Assembly: GCA_963767285.1 (NCBI GenBank)
Contig: CAVYDJ010000001.1
Location: forward strand, 62,001-126,000
Direction of reading: 5' to 3'
Length of the DNA stretch: 64,000 bases
From: WHSW01 sp963767285
Lineage (GTDB): Bacteria > Actinomycetota > Thermoleophilia > Solirubrobacterales > 70-9
The notes under the pieces are model-generated. The model made no database searches and was not told the origin of the DNA. It saw only the letters and a list, made by a program, of their open reading frames with translations. Shown here in pieces: positions 59,367 to 64,000 of the stretch (within the stretch, counting starts at the first letter, position 1; each line of letters starts with the position of its first letter). The translations under genes were made by a program, and so were the position numbers.

Positions 59367-60023
59367 GTGGGCACACGGGGGACATTGGCCGGGGAGCTCT
59401 CACGGCGCGATTTCCTCGCCCGGACGGGAGCGCTGGGGCTCGGCGCGACGATCGCCGCCGCCGTCCCGTACGCCGCCCGGATGGCGGTCCCGGACCGGGC
59501 GCTCGCCGCGGGCCCCACCGACGGTGCACTGCAGGCCTTCTTCGACACGATCATTCCCGGCAAGCCAGTCCCCGACCTGCTCACCCAGCTCGGCAACCCG
59601 ATCGACCCGAAGGCGATCGCCGGCGTCGATCCCGACCACGGCGCGGTCTACACCGACGCGCTGGCGCTCGCCCGCAACGAGCGGATCGGGTTCACGACCC
59701 TGGAGCCCGCCTTCTTCGCCGACCTCTCCGCGCGCGCGCTCACCGAGGGCGGCCTCTTCCTCGATCTCGACTACGAGGGACGCGAGCGCGTCTGCCTCGC
59801 CGGCCTCTCCTTCGACAACCCCGACCGCGTCGTCTGGGAGGCGGCCGCGGCGATCCCGTTCACCGCCTTCTGCGCCGCCGGCAACGTCCCGAACGCGACC
59901 TCGAAGACCGCCGCCGGCTACGCGGTCATGGGGCATCCCGGCACGGCACCGAATGGCTACGACGACTTCTCCTACCGCCTCAGGCTCAACCGCGGCCGTA
60001 CGAAGGCAGGGTCCTTGCGATGA
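59367..60023 (+). CDS. Tat-exported small subunit, gluconate-2-dehydrogenase-subunit-3-like
   Basis: 218 residues from GTG 59367. Twin-arginine signal LSRRDFLARTGALGLGATIA. The mature part (LQAFFDTIIPGKPVPDLLTQ, FADLSARALTEGGLFLDLDY) fits the small subunit often paired with membrane-associated GMC dehydrogenases, in which the Tat signal on this subunit carries the partner across the membrane. Its TGA overlaps an ATG at 60020 (ATGA) that probably began the GMC gene. Confidence 0.82.
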   Translation: MGTRGTLAGELSRRDFLARTGALGLGATIAAAVPYAARMAVPDRALAAGPTDGALQAFFDTIIPGKPVPDLLTQLGNPIDPKAIAGVDPDHGAVYTDALALARNERIGFTTLEPAFFADLSARALTEGGLFLDLDYEGRERVCLAGLSFDNPDRVVWEAAAAIPFTAFCAAGNVPNATSKTAAGYAVMGHPGTAPNGYDDFSYRLRLNRGRTKAGSLR

Positions 60024-60063
60024 CCCGCACCCCCGGAGCCGAAGGCGAGGAGGTGGCGGGCTA

Positions 60064-61740
60064 ATTCCCGAACGCGTCGACGTCTGCATCGTCGGTTCGG
60101 GCTTCGGCGGGTCGATCGCGGCCTGGAGGCTGGCCGAGCTGTACCGGGGCGCCGATCAGGACGCGAGCGTCCTGATGCTCGAGCGCGGGCTGCGACTCGG
60201 CCACACCGACTTCCGCCAATCGATGGACGTCGAGAGCCTCTCCGACGCTTACGAGCTGATCCAGGGCCAGGGCGCGCAGATCGTCGCCGCCAACCTGGTG
60301 GGCGGCGGCTCGAACCTTTACCTGGCGGCATCCCTCCGCTCGCCCTCGGAGACCTTCGAGCGCATGGACCACCATCCGAACGATGGCCCGCGCCGGCGGA
60401 TGTGGCCACAGGCGATCAGCCGGAAGTCGCTCAACCGCTACTACTCCCGTGTCGAGGCGGGGCTGCGCGTCCGCCAGCCGTCCTGGGACGAGGTCTCGAA
60501 GTCGGGCGGCGTGTGGGCGGCGATGCTGCGCGAGGCCGGGCACACCTGCGACCGCGTCCCGGTCGCGATCGACTTCGAGCGCTGCGTCGACGCGAAGTGG
60601 TGCTACACGGGCTGCATCTTCGGGGCCAAGAACTCGCTGATCACCAATTACCTGCCATCGGCCGAGCGCCGCGGCGTCGAGGTCCGCCCGCTGGTCCAGG
60701 TCAACGAGGTCGTGCCCTCATCATCGCGCCCCTATCGCTGGGTGGTACGCGGGGTGAAGGTCGACCCGGCGACGAAGTCGGGGACCGAGCCGGTCGAGAT
60801 CGAGTGCAAGGTCGCGATCCTCGCCGCGGGCGCCCTCGGCACCCCGCCGATCCTGATGCGCTCGCGCGACAACGGCAACCTGCCCGGCGTCTCGCCCCAC
60901 CTCGGCCGCCACCTCGGGGTCAACGGCGACCACGTCGCCGCGATCGAGATCGACTCGCGCAAGGCCGAGTCGGTGCTCGGCCTGCCGGGCGGCTACGACG
61001 AGTTCTACAAGGGCAAGCCGATCACGACGATGAGCTACGACCACTGGGTCGGCAAGAAGGGCAACGCCCACGACGGGACCCGGTTCACGCTCCAGGAGAT
61101 CCTCCTGTCCCAGCTCACCAACTTCCTCTACGCGAACGGGCGCGACGACGGCGCCGAGCCGACCTGGTGGGGGCGCGAGAAGAAGCGCTCGATCGCGACG
61201 TGGTCACGCCACATCGAGATCCTGGCGATGGTCGAGGAGACGATGGACGGCGAGTTTTTCCTCACGCCGCCGGGCGGCAACGGCCACGTGCAGCCGAACG
61301 GCGGCCCGGTCGGGATCGGCCTCTTCAACTACGCGCTCTCCGAGCAGTCGGCGCGAATCCGCCAGAAGGCCGACGAGGCGATCCGCAAGATCGCCGAGCG
61401 CCGCGGCGTCGGGCGCTTCCTGAAGCTCACCGAGACCAATGGCGTCTACGCGTCGCATCCGCTCGGCGGGGCGCGGATGGCCGACGAGATCGGCTTGGGC
61501 GTCGTCGACGACGCCGGCGAGGTCTTCGGCTCCGAGGGCCTCTTCTGCATGGACTCCTCGATCATCCCGACGAGCTTCGGCGTCAACCCCTCGCTCTCGA
61601 TCTCGGCGGTCTGCGAGCGCACCGCCGAGAAGCTCGTCGCTCGTGCCGCGGACTTCGACCTCCCGGCGCCGCCGTCTGGCCTCAAGCACCGCCCGCCGGG
61701 CGTTCACGTCGGCCCGCGGGTCAAGCCCGGACGCGCCTGA
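60064..61740 (+). CDS. GMC-type FAD oxidoreductase (start uncertain, probable 1-bp frameshift)
   Basis: About 559 residues. FAD fold DVCIVGSGFGGSIAAWRL, LMLERG, VGGGSNLYLAASLR, AILAAGALGTPPILMRS and the C-terminal SHPLGGARM...FGVNPSLSISA (His/Asn active-site pair) match cholesterol-oxidase/GMC dehydrogenases. The FAD motif begins only ~10 residues after the frame opens, and no ATG/GTG/TTG exists in frame upstream. ATG 60020, overlapping the previous stop, leads into TAA after 14 codons (MTRTPGAEGEEVAG); one extra base near 60061 would join it to LIPERVDV. Otherwise ATT 60064, 10 nt after GAGGAGG, could be used. Without its own signal it likely exports with the Tat subunit. Confidence 0.85.
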   Translation: MPERVDVCIVGSGFGGSIAAWRLAELYRGADQDASVLMLERGLRLGHTDFRQSMDVESLSDAYELIQGQGAQIVAANLVGGGSNLYLAASLRSPSETFERMDHHPNDGPRRRMWPQAISRKSLNRYYSRVEAGLRVRQPSWDEVSKSGGVWAAMLREAGHTCDRVPVAIDFERCVDAKWCYTGCIFGAKNSLITNYLPSAERRGVEVRPLVQVNEVVPSSSRPYRWVVRGVKVDPATKSGTEPVEIECKVAILAAGALGTPPILMRSRDNGNLPGVSPHLGRHLGVNGDHVAAIEIDSRKAESVLGLPGGYDEFYKGKPITTMSYDHWVGKKGNAHDGTRFTLQEILLSQLTNFLYANGRDDGAEPTWWGREKKRSIATWSRHIEILAMVEETMDGEFFLTPPGGNGHVQPNGGPVGIGLFNYALSEQSARIRQKADEAIRKIAERRGVGRFLKLTETNGVYASHPLGGARMADEIGLGVVDDAGEVFGSEGLFCMDSSIIPTSFGVNPSLSISAVCERTAEKLVARAADFDLPAPPSGLKHRPPGVHVGPRVKPGRA

Positions 61741-61866
61741 GGCGCCCACCGCTGCTGCTACCGTCTCCCCGTCCTCCATGGACGACGACCTCCCCCGAAG
61801 TAGGTACTCCCCCGGCTGCTCGGCTCCGCCGCCGGCGGCTGGCTCCTGCGCCGCAGGCTCGATCCG

Positions 61867-63195
61867 ATGACGGCGCTCTTCCTCGTCCTGCTGATCCTGC
61901 TCGTGCTCATCAACGGGCTCTTCGTCGCCGCCGAGTTCGCCCTCGTTCGGACCCGCAAGGGCCGGATCGAGAACCTCGCGAAGGAGGGTGAGTCGGGCGC
62001 GGAGGAGGCGCTCGAGCAGCTCGACAAGATCGACGAGTCGCTCGCCGCCTGCCAGTTCGGGATCACCCTCGCCTCGATCGGGATCGGCTTCCTCGGCGAG
62101 CCGGCGATCGCGGACCTGATCGAGCCGATCATCGGCGACAGCACCGGCGCGACCGCGGTCTCCTTCGCGATCGCCTTCGCGATCGCCACCACGCTTCACA
62201 TCACGATCGGCGAGCAGGTGCCGAAGATGATCGCGATCACCAACCCGGACCCGATCGCCCGCCGGTTGTCGCGGCCGCTCGCCGTCTTCCGGACGATCAG
62301 CGCGCCATTTACGTTGCTGCTGAACGCCGCCGCGAACTCGATCGTCCGCCTGTTCGGCGTCGACCCGCACGACCTCGGCGAGAAGCACACCTCAAGCGAC
62401 CTCAAGGAGATCATCCGCACCTCGGCCAAGGGCGGCAGCCTCGACCCCGGCGAGGCGGTGATGCTCGGCGGCGTCTTCCACCTGCACGAGCAGGAGGCGC
62501 GCGAGGTGATGACCCCGATCCCCGCCGTGGTCACCGTGAATGCCGACGAGCGGGTCGAGGAGGCGCTGCGGCGCTGCGTCTCCTCCGGCCACACCCGCCT
62601 GGTCGTGGTCGAAGACGACAACCCCGACAAGGTCCGCGGCGTTGTCCACATCAACAGCCTGGTCCGCCTCTATCTGAACACCGGCGGCGATGCCTCGCTG
62701 GAGCCGGCCGTCCGCGAGGTGCCGGTGTTCCCGGAGACGAAGCCGATCGACGATCTGCTCGCCGAGCTGCAGCGCCAGCGCTCCTCGATCGGGATCGTCT
62801 CCGACGAGTACGGGCGCACGGTCGGGATCGTCACCGTCGAGGACATCCTCGAGGAGGTGGTGGGCGAGATCGAGGACGAGACCGATCCGCGGGCCGTCTC
62901 GCTGCGCCGCCTCACCGACGGCGATTGGTACGTGCGCGGCCACGTCCCGCTCGGCGACCTCGAGGACGCCGGGATCGAGCTCCCGGTTGCGTCCGACGCC
63001 TTCAACTCGATCGGCGGGTACGTGTTCTCCGAGCTCGGCCGGCGGCCGAAACGAGGCGACAAGGTGCGCGCGAACGGCTACGAGCTGCGGGTCGAGGCCG
63101 TGCGTGACAACCGGATCGTCGCCGTGCGTATCCACGCAGTGACCGCCGAGCACCCCGCGATCACGACCGATCCGCCGTCTGAAACACGCACGTAG
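61867..63195 (+). CDS. CNNM/DUF21 membrane protein with CBS pair and CorC_HlyC domain
   Basis: 442 residues. DUF21/CNNM transmembrane domain (~1-190, NGLFVAAEFALVRTRKGRIE near the N-terminus, then GEQVPKM), a CBS pair (~205-330, VMTPIPAVVTVNADERVEEA, DEYGRTVGIVTVEDILEEVV) and the CorC_HlyC domain to ~430 (VRGHVPLGDLEDAGIELPVA, GYVFSELGRRPKRGD). The family handles magnesium/cobalt efflux and is often mislabelled haemolysin. The 126-bp upstream region is C/T-rich (CTCCCCCGAAGTAGG) with no recognised riboswitch. Confidence 0.94.
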   Translation: MTALFLVLLILLVLINGLFVAAEFALVRTRKGRIENLAKEGESGAEEALEQLDKIDESLAACQFGITLASIGIGFLGEPAIADLIEPIIGDSTGATAVSFAIAFAIATTLHITIGEQVPKMIAITNPDPIARRLSRPLAVFRTISAPFTLLLNAAANSIVRLFGVDPHDLGEKHTSSDLKEIIRTSAKGGSLDPGEAVMLGGVFHLHEQEAREVMTPIPAVVTVNADERVEEALRRCVSSGHTRLVVVEDDNPDKVRGVVHINSLVRLYLNTGGDASLEPAVREVPVFPETKPIDDLLAELQRQRSSIGIVSDEYGRTVGIVTVEDILEEVVGEIEDETDPRAVSLRRLTDGDWYVRGHVPLGDLEDAGIELPVASDAFNSIGGYVFSELGRRPKRGDKVRANGYELRVEAVRDNRIVAVRIHAVTAEHPAITTDPPSETRT

Positions 63196-63274
63196 CGGGC
63201 GTCAAGCGGCCGAATGACGTCCGCGCGGGCGCATACCTTCTGCGCGTCCAGTCAGCGACCCCAGGGGTAGGCAG

Positions 63275-63559
63275 ATGTGGGTCATCAAGCTCACCGATAA
63301 GCAGCTCGAGGTCCTGAGGGCGATGCTGCGGTCGGAAGAGCATCTCGGCCCGGCCCTGCGGGGGGCGCTGGAGGCCCTGGAGCTGTCGCGCTGGGACGAG
63401 TTGCCCGACGCGCAGCTGCCCTGGGCGAGCGTCGCCGACGAGGCCCGCCGCCAGGGCGTCGGCGAGGCCGAGGTCGTCTGGGACCTCTGCGGCACCCACC
63501 CGGAGCCGGCGGCGCCGCGCCGCCGCCGGACCGACCGCCGCGAGAAGCGCGCCGCTTAG
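63275..63559 (+). CDS. small helical protein of unknown function
   Basis: 94 residues from ATG 63275, GGGGTAGG upstream. Helical N-terminus (VIKLTDKQLEVLRAMLRSEE), a mid-region VADEARRQGVGEAEVVWDLC and a very basic tail (RRRRTDRREKRAA). No motif recognised. Its TAG overlaps the end of the convergent dehydrogenase gene by 4 bp. Confidence 0.65.
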   Translation: MWVIKLTDKQLEVLRAMLRSEEHLGPALRGALEALELSRWDELPDAQLPWASVADEARRQGVGEAEVVWDLCGTHPEPAAPRRRRTDRREKRAA

Positions 63560-64000
63560 TACTCGAAGAACCCTTCGCCCGACTTCCGGCCCAGCTTGCC
63601 CTCGTCGACCAGCTCGCGGAGCAGGTCAGGGACGTGGTCCCCGCCGCCGCCCGCACCGTCGCGCTCGAGGCTCTCGCCGATCGCTGCGGCAATGTCGAGG
63701 CCGACGAAGTCGAGCAGCTTCAGCGGTCCCATCGGATGCCCGGCCCCGAGCTGCATGCAGGCGTCGACGTCGATCGCGCTCATCCCGGTCTCCGCCTTCA
63801 GCCGCACGGCCTCGAACAGGTAGGGGAACAGCAGCCGGTTGACGACGAACCCGACCTGGTCGGGGACCTCGATCGCGGTCTTGTCCATCGCCCGGCACCA
63901 CTCGAGCGCCCGCTCGCGGACGCCCTCGCGCAGGCCGTCCGGCAAGCAGAGCTCGATCAGCTCCATCCGGGCGACCGGGTTGAAGACGTGAAGCCCGAAG
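63556..64000 (-). CDS. 3-hydroxyacyl-CoA dehydrogenase, C-terminal part (runs off window)
   Basis: At least 148 residues in one frame to the window edge, which reads FGLHVFNPVARMELIELCLP. HVFNPV is the conserved substrate/catalytic segment (His-Asn), followed by DQVGFVVNRLLFPYLFEAVR, GHPMGPLKLLDFVGLD (second conserved block) and the ending GRKSGEGFFEY. This is the C-terminal 3HCDH domain of FadB/Hbd-type enzymes for beta-oxidation or 3-hydroxybutyryl-CoA oxidation. The N-terminal NAD-binding domain lies beyond 64000. Confidence 0.93.
   Translation of the reverse strand, partial: FGLHVFNPVARMELIELCLPDGLREGVRERALEWCRAMDKTAIEVPDQVGFVVNRLLFPYLFEAVRLKAETGMSAIDVDACMQLGAGHPMGPLKLLDFVGLDIAAAIGESLERDGAGGGGDHVPDLLRELVDEGKLGRKSGEGFFEY

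Noticed and set aside
58285..60063. Upstream extension of the GMC frame, giving a 1151-residue protein
   Set aside because: This part is antisense to the secreted protein and overlaps the Tat subunit; the GMC fold begins just after 60064.
61741..61866. Metal riboswitch ahead of the CNNM/CBS gene
   Set aside because: No M-box or yybP-ykoY core could be seen; only C/T-rich sequence.

Overview
The window is very GC-rich DNA, about 70% by eye, with strong G/C third-position bias, many GTG/TTG starts and tightly packed, often overlapping genes. Family content points to an actinobacterium, most likely class Thermoleophilia (Solirubrobacterales-like): Tat-dependent ferritin-like proteins, a DUF4235 protein, WS/DGAT acyltransferase, a class III alcohol dehydrogenase beside a metallo-beta-lactamase-fold protein, CSLREA/beta-helix and Delta-60 surface proteins, and many Lys/Arg-tailed secreted proteins. 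This placement is inference; no rRNA is present. No phage, insertion sequence or CRISPR array was seen.

Layout. 1-72: N-terminal scrap of a TRAM-domain RNA methyltransferase. 99-4252: two tandem, almost identical secreted proteins under a repeated 39-bp upstream module, followed in the same direction by a membrane GGDEF-EAL enzyme. 4245-9911: Lys/Ala-rich basic protein, EEP nuclease, argF, a WS/DGAT acyltransferase, tRNA-Glu, an Lgt-like protein and an SDR. 9965-15466: catalase-like protein, membrane protein, then an operon of two Tat-type ferritin-like proteins, a cupredoxin, TatA, TatC and an SGNH hydrolase. 15486-21190: CocE-type hydrolase, two proteins of unknown function, and the formaldehyde-type ADH/MBL pair. 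21305-27885: candidate SOS box, tRNA-Val, DUF4235, a four-gene lipid-modification operon (flavoprotein, DUF1365, cyclopropane-synthase-like methyltransferase, alpha/beta hydrolase) and a polytopic membrane protein.

27921-37664 holds two giant surface-protein loci. One is a Delta-60/thrombospondin-type-3 gene broken by many frameshifts; the other is an intact beta-helix/RTX-like protein. Between them lie a ferritin-like protein, an FAH-family protein, tRNA-Asp and a DFR-like reductase whose decayed second copy sits at 37438-37664. 37775-41984 is a complete sugar ABC importer. 41981-49665: ParB-like protein, LVIVD/PA secreted protein, an SDR pseudogene with an inverted segment, a DrrAB-type exporter, and a VOC protein divergent from a WYL regulator with a perfect palindrome between them. 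49679-54555: ferritin, two secreted cupredoxin proteins, an enolase-superfamily protein and a flavodoxin-fold protein. 54612-58250: a likely arginine-to-putrescine operon made of unusual enzyme families. 58261-64000: a frameshifted secreted protein, a Tat-exported small subunit with a GMC oxidoreductase, a CNNM/CBS protein, a small protein and the C-terminal part of a 3-hydroxyacyl-CoA dehydrogenase.

Recurring themes are export by Tat/Sec, metal proteins outside the cytoplasm (four ferritin-like proteins, three cupredoxin-domain proteins) and lipid chemistry. Single-base frameshifts interrupt several otherwise healthy frames (about 19309, 28.3-31.4 kb, 45.2 kb, 59.25 kb, 60.06 kb), so either this lineage is losing surface genes or the assembly carries local indel errors; the sequence alone cannot decide.
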